In this document: piece by piece, positions 26,100 to 34,940 of the stretch
Layout of the letters: each line of letters begins with the position of its first letter
Position numbering within the stretch: position 1 is the first letter of the stretch
Assembly: GCF_003264935.1 (NCBI RefSeq)
Contig: NZ_QLOE01000002.1
Span: 1-64,000 of the forward strand
Source of the DNA: Methanothermobacter tenebrarum
Lineage (GTDB): Archaea; Methanobacteriota; Methanobacteria; Methanobacteriales; DSM-23052
Direction of reading: 5' to 3'
Length of the DNA stretch: 64,000 nucleotides
The notes under the pieces: generated by a model
Databases searched by the model: none
Seen by the model: the letters and a program-made list of their open reading frames with translations, nothing else
Told to the model about the DNA's origin: nothing
Made by a program: the position numbers and the translations under genes

Positions 26100-27197
26100 T
26101 TGGGTAAAATAAAAATCGCTATCATAGGCGTGGGGAATTGCGCAAGTTCCTTAATCCAAGGAATATACTATTACACGGGAAAAAATGAAGAGGATGCCAT
26201 AGGATTAATGCATTGGGATATAGACGGTTACAAACCAGAGGATATAGAAGTTGTCGCAGCATTTGATATTGACAAGAGAAAAGTGGGGAAAGACCTGAGC
26301 GAGGCAATATTCGCCCCCCCAAATTGCACAAAAATATTCTGTGAAAACATACCCTGGATGGACGTTGAAGTCGCAATGGGCCCAGTCCTCGATGGTGTAG
26401 CATCCCACATGAAAGAATATGATGAAAAATACACATTCTCAGTTGCAGATGAAGAACCGGTGGATGTTGTGGAGGTCCTAGAGGACAGTGGCGCGGAAAT
26501 ACTCCTAAATTACCTGCCAGTTGGTTCAGAGAAGGCCACACGCTATTATGCTAAATGTGCACTCGAAGCCGGCACAGCCTTCATAAATAACATACCAGTA
26601 TTCATAGCAAGCAACCCAAAATGGGCATCCCGTTTCGAAAAGGCGGGTCTGCCCTTAATAGGAGATGATATAAAGGCCCAGATAGGGGCCACTATAACAC
26701 ATAGGACGCTAACACAATTATTCAAAAACAGGGGTGTTAGATTAGATAGAACCTACCAACTAAACACCGGTGGAAACACTGACTTCCTAAACATGCTAAA
26801 CCGGGACAGGCTCCATTCAAAGAAAAAATCAAAGACAGAGGCTGTACAATCCATCCTAGGCGATGAAAGACTAGACCCAGAGAACATACATATAGGTCCA
26901 AGCGATTATGTAGCATGGCAAAAAGACAACAAAGTCTGTTACCTTAGAATGGAGGGGAGGATCTTTGGTGACGTTCCCATGAATCTTGAAGTCCGCCTTA
27001 GTGTCGAAGATTCGCCCAATTCTGCAGGTTGTGTCATAGACGCTATAAGATGTTGTAAACTAGCGCTCAAAAGGGGAATTGCAGGCCCCTTGACATCCAT
27101 ATCAGCCTATACAATGAAACATCCGCCAATACAATATCCTGACGAGAAAGCAGCCAAGCTGGTTGATAAGTTCATCAGCGGGGAAATTGAAAGATGA
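26100..27197 (+). CDS. Inositol-3-phosphate synthase
   Basis: This NAD-dependent enzyme turns glucose 6-phosphate into inositol 3-phosphate, used in archaea for inositol phospholipids or the solute di-inositol phosphate. The 365-residue protein has the Rossmann motif GVGNCASSL at residues 10-18. The catalytic family stretches LNYLPVGSEKAT, INNIPVFIA, GDDIKAQIGATITHRTL and NTGGNTDFLNM are all present, in the order expected for archaeal members. TTG is the start codon, with GGGTG 9 nt upstream. It converges with the V4R gene, 3 bp apart. Confidence 0.95.
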   Translation: MGKIKIAIIGVGNCASSLIQGIYYYTGKNEEDAIGLMHWDIDGYKPEDIEVVAAFDIDKRKVGKDLSEAIFAPPNCTKIFCENIPWMDVEVAMGPVLDGVASHMKEYDEKYTFSVADEEPVDVVEVLEDSGAEILLNYLPVGSEKATRYYAKCALEAGTAFINNIPVFIASNPKWASRFEKAGLPLIGDDIKAQIGATITHRTLTQLFKNRGVRLDRTYQLNTGGNTDFLNMLNRDRLHSKKKSKTEAVQSILGDERLDPENIHIGPSDYVAWQKDNKVCYLRMEGRIFGDVPMNLEVRLSVEDSPNSAGCVIDAIRCCKLALKRGIAGPLTSISAYTMKHPPIQYPDEKAAKLVDKFISGEIER

Positions 27198-27200
27198 ATT

Positions 27201-27614
27201 TTATATTTCCTCAAAAAGGCAGGTTCTGTCTCCAAGACCCCAACACTTCACTTCTTTAAGGTCTATATCATCTCCTAGGGCTGATCCGAGCAAACCCGCT
27301 AATAGGCCGCCTTCAAAATGGCACAGTGGCCTTCCAACCTTTGGGTGTCCTGAACAAGTGACGCATTCGTCCACTTTAACCCTTAAAGGGTCCGTGCTCA
27401 AGATCTTTACCCTGCCTATCTTTTTTTCCTTGAAAAAAGCGACTATCTCATCTAAATCTATTTCCATGTCAGTGGTTGCGGTTTTCGCACCATTGTATAT
27501 TAGGCCATCCACTCTTTCACCTAACATTTCCATTGGTAGGAAGCGGATCATGCGGAAGAATTCAACATCAACGAACCTTCCAATAGTGGGTCTTTCAATC
27601 TTTCCAAATTCCAT
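27201..27614 (-). CDS. V4R-domain protein
   Basis: A 137-residue protein with a V4R (4-vinyl reductase-type) domain, a small ligand-binding fold. The C-terminal half carries CVTCSGHPKVGRPLCHFEGGLLAGLL and ends CWGLGDRTCLFEEI, giving five Cys plus a His typical of the metal-binding V4R form. V4R proteins occur with tetrapyrrole and one-carbon genes, but the ligand here is unknown. The ATG at 27614 is chosen because GGAGGGTG lies about 10 nt upstream, although the frame opens earlier at 27641. The ferredoxin upstream (27701) is on the same strand, 60+ bp away. Confidence 0.78.
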   Translation of the reverse strand: MEFGKIERPTIGRFVDVEFFRMIRFLPMEMLGERVDGLIYNGAKTATTDMEIDLDEIVAFFKEKKIGRVKILSTDPLRVKVDECVTCSGHPKVGRPLCHFEGGLLAGLLGSALGDDIDLKEVKCWGLGDRTCLFEEI

Positions 27615-27700
27615 GGAATGAACACCCTCCAGTAGGGTCAATGGGGGAATGTTAGAAATTTTAACCCCCCCTCACAGGATATTCATTGTGTGGGGTTTTT

Positions 27701-27886
27701 TTATTCTGGTTCTACTTTTATGGCTTCATTTGGGCATACATCCATGCACACCTCACATTCATTGCAGTCTTCAGGATTTTGGACCTCTAGTTTGTCATCA
27801 ACTATTATGAGTATCTCCATTGGGCATAAATCGGCACATTCTCCACATGCATCACATTTGTCATAATCTATAATTATCTTTGCCAT
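27701..27886 (-). CDS. 2[4Fe-4S] ferredoxin
   Basis: A 61-residue ferredoxin with two classical cluster motifs, CDACGECADLCP (residues 11-22) and CNECEVCMDVCP (41-52). All eight Cys are present, so it can hold two [4Fe-4S] clusters and act as a soluble electron carrier. The ATG is preceded by CAGAGGAG. A TATA-like TTATATTATAG on the minus strand lies near 27937-27947. Which enzyme it serves cannot be told. It is divergent from the pyruvate carboxylase subunit gene. Confidence 0.93.
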   Translation of the reverse strand: MAKIIIDYDKCDACGECADLCPMEILIIVDDKLEVQNPEDCNECEVCMDVCPNEAIKVEPE

Positions 27887-27996
27887 CTTTGATTCTCCTC
27901 TGGTCTTTGAATTATAATCCCTTAAGATTTTACTATAATATAACCATAACCCTCAAAGATTAGAAAATATTGCAAAAAAGTGAGCTTAAAAATATT

Positions 27997-28052
27997 TTAC
28001 TATGGCTCGAGTGGTAGTGTATTATCCTACTATGAGAACCTTCCCATAGTAA
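27997..28052. promoter_or_regulatory. Compound inverted repeat upstream of pycB
   Basis: TTACTATGG (27997-28005) is the exact inverse of CCATAGTAA (28044-28052). Inside lies a second stem, GTAG (28014-28017) with CTAC (28027-28030), extendable with wobble pairs. It sits in the 270-bp divergent region between the ferredoxin and pycB. The rest of that region holds a candidate pycB TATA box (AAGTATTTAAG near 28104) and no gene. Confidence 0.5.
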
Positions 28053-28160
28053 TAATATGATTTTGTTATATTATGAGTAGGCTTCCTTTTTCTTTGTTGA
28101 AGTATTTAAGTCAGTTTTTACTATTGTATATAGAGATGATCAATCACCGTGAGGGTCAGC

Positions 28161-29873
28161 ATGAAAAGGATAAAAATTGTTGAAACAGCATTCAGAGATG
28201 CGCATCAATCACTCCTTGCAACCCGTATGCGGACACGAGATATGTTACCCATAGCCGAAGATATGGATAAAGTGGGCTTTTTTTCATTAGAGGCATGGGG
28301 TGGTGCAACATTCGATACTTGTATAAGGTACCTTAACGAAGACCCATGGGAGCGTCTAAGAAAATTAGATGAAAAGGTCAAGAAAACCCCTATACAGATG
28401 CTTTTAAGGGGACAGAACCTTGTAGGATATAAGCACTACCCTGATGACATAGTTAAAAAGTTTGTTGAAAAAGCCTACGAGAACGGTGTTGACATCTTCA
28501 GGATATTCGACGCCCTAAACGATATAAGGAACATGGAATATGCTATTAAGGTGGCTAAGGACCAGGGGGCCCACGTCCAGGGCACCATCTGTTATACAAT
28601 AAGCCCATACCATACCCTCGACAAGTATGTGGAATTTGCCAAGGAACTCGAGGCTCTAGAATGTGATTCAGTCGCTATAAAGGACATGGCTGGCCTAATA
28701 TCACCGCATGATGCTTATGAGCTTGTTAAAGCACTTAAGGAGGAGACAGACCTTTTAGTGAACCTCCACTGTCATTGTACGAGTGGAATGACCCCCATGA
28801 GTTATTATGCCGCGTGCCAGGCCGGTGTTGACATACTAGACACTGCAATATCACCCTTATCATGGGGTGCTTCACAACCTCCAACCGAGAGCGTGGTAGC
28901 CGCCCTCAAGGATACACCATATGATACTGGTCTCGACCTCAAAAAATTAACCCAAATAAAAAAATATTTCGAGGAAATCCGGGAAAAGTACAAGTCCATA
29001 CTAGACCCAATAGCAGAACGTATAGATACAGATGTCCTAATCTACCAGATACCCGGGGGAATGCTATCAAATCTAGTAGCCCAACTCAAAGAACAGGATG
29101 CCCTCGACCGTTATGATGACGTCCTGAAAGAAATGCCAAGGGTGAGGAAAGACATGGGATACCCTCCCTTGGTAACACCTACAAGTCAAATCGTTGGAAT
29201 ACAAGCTGTTATGAACGTGCTTTCAGGTGAAAGATACAAGATGGTGTCAAACGAAGTCAAAGACTACTTCAGGGGCCTCTATGGGAGGCCGCCAGCGCCT
29301 TTAAACCCAGAAGTAGCCGCCAAGATAATAGGAGACCAGAAACCTATAGACTGCAGACCAGCCGACATACTAGAACCCCAATTCGAAAAGTACAAGAGAG
29401 AAGGAGAAAAACTTGGGATAATCCGGAAAGAAGAAGACATCTTAACATTCGCACTTTACCCAACGATAGCACCAAAATTCCTCAGAGGAGAAATCGAAGA
29501 AGAGCCACTAAAGCCGCCAAAAGAGGCCGTGCCTGGACTTGCCGAGGCTGTTCCAACCCAGTACCTTGTAGAAGTAGACGGGGACGAATTCGAAGTCAAA
29601 GTGATACCTACAGGTTATTTGACTATTGAAGAAAAACCGAAAAAGCCAGAAGAACCAGTGGAAGGTGCTGTGGAGTCCACCATGCAGGGGATGATAGTGA
29701 AACTAAAAGTTAAAGAGGGTGACATAGTAGAAGAAGGAGACGTTGTAGCGGTAATAGAGGCCATGAAAATGGAAAACGACATACAAGCACCACATTCTGG
29801 GGTTGTGGAGAAAATATACACCCAAGAGGGGGAGAAAGTGGAAGCAGGGGACATACTCATGGTGATAAAATAA
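28161..29873 (+). CDS. pycB: Pyruvate carboxylase subunit B (biotin carboxyl carrier/transcarboxylase)
   Basis: Archaeal pyruvate carboxylase has two subunits; this one transfers the carboxyl group from biotin to pyruvate to give oxaloacetate for the incomplete reductive TCA path. The 570-residue protein has the carboxyltransferase barrel (ETAFRDAHQSLLATRMR at the N-terminus, EAWGGATFD, NLHCHCTSGM) and a C-terminal biotinyl domain with Lys536 in EAMKMEN. The ATG at 28161 with GAGGGT upstream is chosen over a GTG 12 bp earlier. The partner pycA is not in the window. The 3' end abuts the convergent queC. Confidence 0.94.
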   Translation: MKRIKIVETAFRDAHQSLLATRMRTRDMLPIAEDMDKVGFFSLEAWGGATFDTCIRYLNEDPWERLRKLDEKVKKTPIQMLLRGQNLVGYKHYPDDIVKKFVEKAYENGVDIFRIFDALNDIRNMEYAIKVAKDQGAHVQGTICYTISPYHTLDKYVEFAKELEALECDSVAIKDMAGLISPHDAYELVKALKEETDLLVNLHCHCTSGMTPMSYYAACQAGVDILDTAISPLSWGASQPPTESVVAALKDTPYDTGLDLKKLTQIKKYFEEIREKYKSILDPIAERIDTDVLIYQIPGGMLSNLVAQLKEQDALDRYDDVLKEMPRVRKDMGYPPLVTPTSQIVGIQAVMNVLSGERYKMVSNEVKDYFRGLYGRPPAPLNPEVAAKIIGDQKPIDCRPADILEPQFEKYKREGEKLGIIRKEEDILTFALYPTIAPKFLRGEIEEEPLKPPKEAVPGLAEAVPTQYLVEVDGDEFEVKVIPTGYLTIEEKPKKPEEPVEGAVESTMQGMIVKLKVKEGDIVEEGDVVAVIEAMKMENDIQAPHSGVVEKIYTQEGEKVEAGDILMVIK

Positions 29874-30545
29874 TCAAAATTTATAGACTGTAGGATCCTC
29901 TATTCCAGCAAATTTAAAAGCCCTTTTTCTCCTCATACAAGATTCACATAGGCCACAATGCAACCTCCCACCCTCATAACAAGAATATGTGACCTCTAGG
30001 GGTGCTTTAAGCCTATGACCCTCCTCTACTATCTCCTTTTTAGTATAATTTATCAAGGGCGCCTCTACCTTAACATCTGCAAGAACACCCACTTCAAGGA
30101 GCTTGTTGAACGCTCTTAGGAATCTCCAGGAATTATCAGGGAAAGTCCTTGCTTCCTCCTTGTCCCAGCCGACTATGATGGCCCTTGCATCTATCGCATC
30201 TGCATATGCCGCTCCAATGGAAGTGAAAACAAGATTGCGACCTGGAACCCAAACCATCCTAGCGGTTTCCTTGGCAACATCAGATTCTAATTCATCCATT
30301 GTGGGTTTTGGTATTCTATTTTTTGTTGTGAGGGCTGAACCTCCAAGTTTTCCAAGCCAAGGAAGTTTAATAACATGATGTTTGAAACCATATGTTTTGC
30401 TTATAATCTTGGAGGCTTCTATTTCCATCATAGCACTTCTCTGACCATAATCAAAGGTTATGGCATGTATGTCATACTTTTCAGCGAATTTTACTGTGGC
30501 CACGGTCGAGTCAAGGCCTCCTGAAAGTATGCTGATAGCCTTCAA
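29874..30545 (-). CDS. queC: 7-cyano-7-deazaguanine synthase QueC
   Basis: QueC makes preQ0, the base inserted into archaeal tRNA on the way to archaeosine. The 223-residue protein has the ATP pyrophosphatase loop SGGLDSTVA at 8-16, the family stretch VPGRNLVFTSIGAAYAD near 99-115, and a C-terminal zinc site of four Cys (YSCYEGGRLHCGLCESCMRRK). It starts 6 bp after larC on the same strand, so the two are probably cotranscribed. Confidence 0.95.
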   Translation of the reverse strand: MKAISILSGGLDSTVATVKFAEKYDIHAITFDYGQRSAMMEIEASKIISKTYGFKHHVIKLPWLGKLGGSALTTKNRIPKPTMDELESDVAKETARMVWVPGRNLVFTSIGAAYADAIDARAIIVGWDKEEARTFPDNSWRFLRAFNKLLEVGVLADVKVEAPLINYTKKEIVEEGHRLKAPLEVTYSCYEGGRLHCGLCESCMRRKRAFKFAGIEDPTVYKF

Positions 30546-30551
30546 TTTGGT

Positions 30552-31748
30552 TCACCATCTCCTATTTTTGAATTGTTCTTCTGCCATTTCCATGACTTCA
30601 CGTAGAGGGAGTCCAGTTTTTGATGATATCTTTTTCGCATCTTCGTATTCTATACGTGCGCTTATTATTTCAGAATCTAGGAAGGCTACTTTGAAGTTTG
30701 CTGTCCATTCGCCTTTGATATTAACTTTAAATGGTATTTTATCCCTTTTTAGTATTGTTCTGTGTACTTGTGGGAATATTCTGATGCCAAGGGTTCCTGT
30801 TTCCTTGAATATTCTCCTTAGGATATTTTCTTGGTCTTCTGGTTTGGATATGACCCTCAAGAGGTGGCCTGGTCTGTTTTTTTTCATTAGTATGGGTGTG
30901 ATTGTCACATCAAGGGCTCCTTCTCCTATTAGATCATCGAAAAGGTTTCCTATTATTTCACCGCTTAAATGGTCCAAGTTTGTCTCGAATAATACTATTT
31001 TATCCTCTTCTAGGCTCTTTGTGCCCTTTATTATCCTGAGTATATTGGGGAAGTCTGGATCCATTTTACCCGCGCCATATCCGATCTCAACCACCCTGAT
31101 GGGTGGAAGGAAGTTCTTGAATTCATCTACTATGTTAACGAGTAATGCTGCACCTGTAGGTGTTGCAAGTTCCATTTCAACAAGTCCTCCGTGGATTGGA
31201 ACCCCTCTAAGGATCTCAAGGGTTGCTGGGGCGGGTATTGGGATCCTGCCATGGGCTGAGGTGGTTGAACCTCCCCCTAATGCTACCGGGAGTGAATAAA
31301 CTTTCTCCTTGTCAAATCCTAAGCTGAAATATGCGAATGCCGCCCCGAAAACGTCTGCAACAGCATCTGATGCTCCAACTTCATGAAAGTGTATATCATC
31401 TAGGGATTCTCCATGGATTTTCGCCTCGGCTTGTGCTATGGTATGGAATACTGCCCTAGAAAATGATATTACATTATCATCTATGAGTGGATGGTCAATG
31501 CTTTCAATTCTTTCCAAGAACTCAGGATACTTAAAATTTGGCATGGAAGCTTTTTTCACTTCAACATAGGTGGCTTTTATACCAGCCCTTTTAACATCAG
31601 AAACTTTAACATCAACACCGCCAAAATAGGATGCTGCGGCCTCCATAACCTCTACAACCTCGTCTGGGTGGGCTCCCAAGCCTATGAGAGCCCCTACGAT
31701 CATGTTACCAGCAACACCAGCTAATTGGGGGTCTACAACCACTACCAT
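30552..31748 (-). CDS. larC: LarC-like nickel insertion protein
   Basis: LarC inserts nickel into the pyridinium-bisthiocarboxylate (nickel-pincer) cofactor of lactate-racemase-type enzymes. The 398-residue protein shows the family's start (DPQLAGVAGNMIVGALIGLG), the conserved HFHEVGASDAVADVFGAA near 119-136, PVALGGGSTTSAHGRIPIPAPAT near 156-178, and ETNLDHLSGEIIGNLFDDL near 258. No larB, larE or larA lies nearby in the window, so its client enzyme is elsewhere or different. It lies between the P-II-like gene (10 bp) and queC (6 bp) on the minus strand. Confidence 0.88.
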   Translation of the reverse strand: MVVVVDPQLAGVAGNMIVGALIGLGAHPDEVVEVMEAAASYFGGVDVKVSDVKRAGIKATYVEVKKASMPNFKYPEFLERIESIDHPLIDDNVISFSRAVFHTIAQAEAKIHGESLDDIHFHEVGASDAVADVFGAAFAYFSLGFDKEKVYSLPVALGGGSTTSAHGRIPIPAPATLEILRGVPIHGGLVEMELATPTGAALLVNIVDEFKNFLPPIRVVEIGYGAGKMDPDFPNILRIIKGTKSLEEDKIVLFETNLDHLSGEIIGNLFDDLIGEGALDVTITPILMKKNRPGHLLRVISKPEDQENILRRIFKETGTLGIRIFPQVHRTILKRDKIPFKVNIKGEWTANFKVAFLDSEIISARIEYEDAKKISSKTGLPLREVMEMAEEQFKNRRW

Positions 31749-31758
31749 TGAGGATCAG

Positions 31759-32088
31759 TTATGGTGGTGAATTCACGATTATGCGTTTTACAGGAACTTC
31801 TAAAAGGGTGTAACGTTTATCAGAAAGTTCATCCTTGAATCTTTCTATTATATTCTCTACTTGTTCCTCATCAACCACAGAACAGAGAAGTATAGCATCC
31901 CTTGCATGATTCCTTATAAGTGATATGGCGGATTCCGGATCCTCCCTAACAATGAACCCACTCCACTCACTAGGGGAAATACCTTTATATTCCACTAAAT
32001 AAAATCCTGTGACACCCTCCTCTGCAAGTATATTTATAACCTTGCCAAGGTTTTCAACTTCAATAAACACCCTAAGATGCACCTTCAT
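31759..32088 (-). CDS. MJ1244-family small protein (P-II-like fold)
   Basis: From the ATG at 32088 the protein has 109 residues. The start is set by GGTGAT just upstream and by the repeated beta-alpha-beta pattern (MKVHLRVFIEV, VTGFYLVEYKG, AILLCSVVDEEQVENIIERFKDEL, YTLLEVPVKRIIV), which looks like a ferredoxin-like/P-II-like regulatory fold. A longer frame to 32463 is antisense to the next gene and is rejected. The name MJ1244 family is from memory. The role is unknown, but linkage to larC and queC suggests cofactor or metal regulation. Confidence 0.65.
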   Translation of the reverse strand: MKVHLRVFIEVENLGKVINILAEEGVTGFYLVEYKGISPSEWSGFIVREDPESAISLIRNHARDAILLCSVVDEEQVENIIERFKDELSDKRYTLLEVPVKRIIVNSPP

Positions 32089-32146
32089 AATATCACCAAA
32101 GTTTAGATATGTGAAGATGACTAAATAAAACATTTGGTGATCCTCA

Positions 32147-33031
32147 ATGCAAATCGTAAAAGGCGAAACTAGCATCCAATACAACAAGAACAAGCTAACC
32201 ATAAAAAACAGCCATGGACTAAAGACACTAGAAGTATGCGAGACAAAAAGCGGCTTCCATGAAACAAAAAAGATAACATACCCAAGCAATGATATGGGAG
32301 CATCCGCAGATAATTTTAAACTCCTCCTAAAAGACTTTGAAAACATAACTTGCAGTATAGGAATTGGAAATTCACTACTAGACCTTATAATATTCATAGA
32401 CGATAACAAAAGCCTAGAAGAACTTTTATCATATCTTAAGATAGTAGTAGAAACCAAGGACAAAATACTAGGACCCTTAACCAGATTCTACAAATCCAAA
32501 ACCATCCTCATAATAAGTAGAGAAGGTCAACCAGGAAACTGCAACACCAAAAAATTAAAAAATTGCATAAAAACAAGCCTCCTTGAAACACTAAAAGATA
32601 ATAATATAAGTATACTCGATCAGCTAAGAGAAAAGGGCATACTATTAGACGAGCTCGTAGAAGCCGGTCTCAAACTCTGCATAGGAGTTGAAATAGACAA
32701 TAAGCTAAAAGAAAAACTCAAAAGGCAATTGATCAAATCATTGTCTGACATCAACGTTATAAGCTTAATATTAGCTGCGATAAGAGCTGAAGAAGACCTC
32801 CAATATCATAGGATAAAAAACGTGAACATAGATGATGATCCAGCCCACCTTTACGCTGATGAAGTCCTGGGGATGGCGGTTGCCAACCAAATTGCAGGTA
32901 CAAAGGCAATATTCAACTTTAAACGTTACGATGAAGAAAAACCAGGTATAATAAGTAGATTAGGTCCAATGACAGATGATGTTATCGCAGGTCTCATCGC
33001 AGGATCCATGTCAAAAATCTTCGAAGAATGA
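32147..33031 (+). CDS. CbiS/CobZ-like cobamide salvage protein
   Basis: The 294-residue protein ends in a clear CobZ (alpha-ribazole-phosphate phosphatase, PgpA-like) domain: [15 protein letters not shown] near 168, [23 protein letters not shown] near 228-250 and [21 protein letters not shown] near 265-285. The N-terminal half (about 1-135) should be the CbiZ-type adenosylcobinamide amidohydrolase of bifunctional CbiS proteins, but I see only partial resemblance. Its stop overlaps cobS, which catalyses the joining step with alpha-ribazole, so a cobamide role is well supported. It has no clear upstream ribosome site besides GGTGATCC. Confidence 0.8.
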   Translation: MQIVKGETSIQYNKNKLTIKNSHGLKTLEVCETKSGFHETKKITYPSNDMGASADNFKLLLKDFENITCSIGIGNSLLDLIIFIDDNKSLEELLSYLKIVVETKDKILGPLTRFYKSKTILIISREGQPGNCNTKKLKNCIKTSLLETLKDNNISILDQLREKGILLDELVEAGLKLCIGVEIDNKLKEKLKRQLIKSLSDINVISLILAAIRAEEDLQYHRIKNVNIDDDPAHLYADEVLGMAVANQIAGTKAIFNFKRYDEEKPGIISRLGPMTDDVIAGLIAGSMSKIFEE

Positions 33032-33771
33032 TAACCATGCTACGTGAAATAATAGGCCTCCTATCCTTCCTAACAATACTACCACTAAAAACACATATTA
33101 GCATACCAAGGATCGCAAAATACACATGGTTATTCCCAATCATGGGAGCCATCATAGGCCTCACCGGAGGAATCTTCGCAACCCTACTACAACTACTAGG
33201 AATGCCACCCATCATAATAGCCAGTCTAACATATGGATTCCTAATCTGGTTTACAGGCTTCCACCATCTAGACGGACTCATAGACATGGGCGACGCCCTA
33301 ATGGCCCATGGAAGCCCAGAAGATAAGATCAAGATAATGAAGGACGAACGCATAGGAACCGGAGGGCTCAGTTTATTCTTTATCATCGCCATCACAACAT
33401 TCACATGCCTCTATTCAATACTCCCAGGCCAACTACTCCAAATGATAATAATCGGGGAAGTAGGCGCCAAGATGGGCCTTGTAAGTTCATGCATCATATC
33501 AAAGCCACTCAATGAGGGGATAGGACGCCACTTCATAATAGAAATGGACAAAAAAAAATTCATAGCATCATCCATCCTATCATTTATCATTGGATTTTCA
33601 CTACTCAAATATCAAGGCATGATAGGAATACTTGCAAGTATAATCGGGGGCCTATTCATCGGAACAGTTGCAAGAAAGAACTTCAAATATACAACAGGAG
33701 ACGTTCTCGGCGCATCCAACGAATTCAACAGGATGCTAACACTAATCATATTAGTACTTGGGAGTAGGTGA
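33028..33771 (+). CDS. cobS: Adenosylcobinamide-GDP ribazoletransferase CobS
   Basis: CobS joins adenosylcobinamide-GDP and alpha-ribazole in the last steps of cobamide synthesis, in the membrane. The 247-residue protein has several hydrophobic helices and the conserved acidic motifs [21 protein letters not shown] (near 76-96) and [10 protein letters not shown] (near 105-115), plus [11 protein letters not shown] near the C-terminus. It starts as ATGA over the stop of the CbiS-like gene. A further cobamide gene, cobY, lies at 62.6-63.2 kb. Confidence 0.93.
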   Translation: MITMLREIIGLLSFLTILPLKTHISIPRIAKYTWLFPIMGAIIGLTGGIFATLLQLLGMPPIIIASLTYGFLIWFTGFHHLDGLIDMGDALMAHGSPEDKIKIMKDERIGTGGLSLFFIIAITTFTCLYSILPGQLLQMIIIGEVGAKMGLVSSCIISKPLNEGIGRHFIIEMDKKKFIASSILSFIIGFSLLKYQGMIGILASIIGGLFIGTVARKNFKYTTGDVLGASNEFNRMLTLIILVLGSR

Positions 33772-33778
33772 AAAATAG

Positions 33779-34321
33779 ATGATGATAAAAGTTTTAAGAT
33801 TAGGTCACAGGAAAGCCAGGGATGCCAGGATCACAACCCACGTATGTTTAGCTGCGAGGGCGTTCGGCGCTTCAGAGGTTATCATTAGTGGGGAACAGGA
33901 CGATAAACTCATAGAGAATGTTAATGACGTTACCGAAAGATGGGGTGGACCATTTAAAGTATCATATCAAAAAGATTGGAAGAAAATCCTAAAGGAATGG
34001 AAAGGTGAAATAATACACCTTACAATGTATGGTATACCCATACAGGATATTATAAAAAAGATCAAAGAAAGTAAGAATGAAAAATTAATAATTGTCGGGG
34101 GGCCTAGGGTGCCTGGGGAGATCTTCAAGATAGCTGATTTTAATGTGGCAGTCACAAACCAGCCGCACTCAGAAGTCTCCGCACTTGCAGTATTTCTTCA
34201 CATGTTTTTCGAGGGGAAAGAATTAGAAAAAGAATTCGAAAACCCTAAAATAAGGATAATACCCTCAAAGGAGGGTAAAAAAATAGTGGATGGGGGGGTG
34301 AAAGATGATAAAGCTAGTTGA
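33779..34321 (+). CDS. tRNA (cytidine(56)-2'-O)-methyltransferase
   Basis: This archaeal enzyme (Trm56/aTrm56) methylates the ribose of C56 in the T-loop of tRNA using S-adenosylmethionine. The 180-residue SPOUT-fold protein opens with the family signature VLRLGHRKARDARITTHVCL (residues 5-24) and has the knot-forming parts HLTMYGIPIQD and KLIIVGGPRVPGEIF, with NQPHSEVSALAVFL near the end. It starts 8 bp after cobS with AGGTGA, and its 3' end overlaps the upp gene by 17 bp. Confidence 0.93.
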   Translation: MMIKVLRLGHRKARDARITTHVCLAARAFGASEVIISGEQDDKLIENVNDVTERWGGPFKVSYQKDWKKILKEWKGEIIHLTMYGIPIQDIIKKIKESKNEKLIIVGGPRVPGEIFKIADFNVAVTNQPHSEVSALAVFLHMFFEGKELEKEFENPKIRIIPSKEGKKIVDGGVKDDKAS

Positions 34322-34940
34322 TAATCTTATAGTCCAAGAAAAACTTGGGAGGATACGCCGCAAAGGGATCGACCCGGCACATTTCAGGCATGGTTTAACC
34401 GATATTGGACGTTATATGGCATATGAGTTCGCTAACACACTATCCTATGAAAAAACTAGAGTTCAAACCCCACTGGGAGTTGCTGAGGCCCCGAGAATTA
34501 CAGATGAGATAACAATCATAAGTGTTTTGCGAGCATCATTACCATTCAGTTATGGTATAATGAAAGTGTTCCCAGAAGCCCAACATGGGATAATCGGAGC
34601 ATGGAGAGAAGACAAAAGCCCATTCAAGGTTCACATTGACTATTTCAAAATACCAGAAGTTCATGGCAAGATAGTGATAATAGCAGATCCGATGCTAGCA
34701 ACAGGGAACACCATGGAACAAATACTAGAAAGGCTAAAGTCTTTCCCCATTAAAAGACTTGTAATATTTAACATAATATCAGCAAAAGCAGGACTTGAAA
34801 GGATAAAAAGATTTGATATAGAAGTTTACACTTGTTCCATCGAAGAAGAACTTGACAATTCAGGTTACATTGTACCGGGTCTCGGCGATGCTGGGGATCT
34901 TGCATTCGGGAAACCATCAAAGACTATAAACCTCAAATGA
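34305..34940 (+). CDS. upp: Uracil phosphoribosyltransferase
   Basis: UPRT salvages uracil to UMP with PRPP. The 211-residue protein has the PRPP-binding loop VIIADPMLATGNTM at about 124-137, the substrate region ISVLRASLPFSYGIMK near 73, and the uracil-binding end GYIVPGLGDAGDLAFG near 188-203. The start overlaps the Trm56 gene, with GGGGGGGTG immediately upstream. The last 8 bp overlap the convergent fumarase beta gene. Confidence 0.95.
   Translation: MIKLVDNLIVQEKLGRIRRKGIDPAHFRHGLTDIGRYMAYEFANTLSYEKTRVQTPLGVAEAPRITDEITIISVLRASLPFSYGIMKVFPEAQHGIIGAWREDKSPFKVHIDYFKIPEVHGKIVIIADPMLATGNTMEQILERLKSFPIKRLVIFNIISAKAGLERIKRFDIEVYTCSIEEELDNSGYIVPGLGDAGDLAFGKPSKTINLK

Noticed and set aside
27668-27709. 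C-rich/G-rich inverted repeat with T run between the V4R and ferredoxin genes
   Set aside because: CCCCTCACA and TGTGTGGGG pair with one mismatch and a T run follows on the plus strand, but no plus-strand gene ends there; on the minus strand the T run is on the wrong side.
32089-32463. Long minus-strand extension of the P-II-like gene
   Set aside because: It is antisense to the well-supported CbiS-like gene, and a good ATG with a ribosome site is present at 32088.
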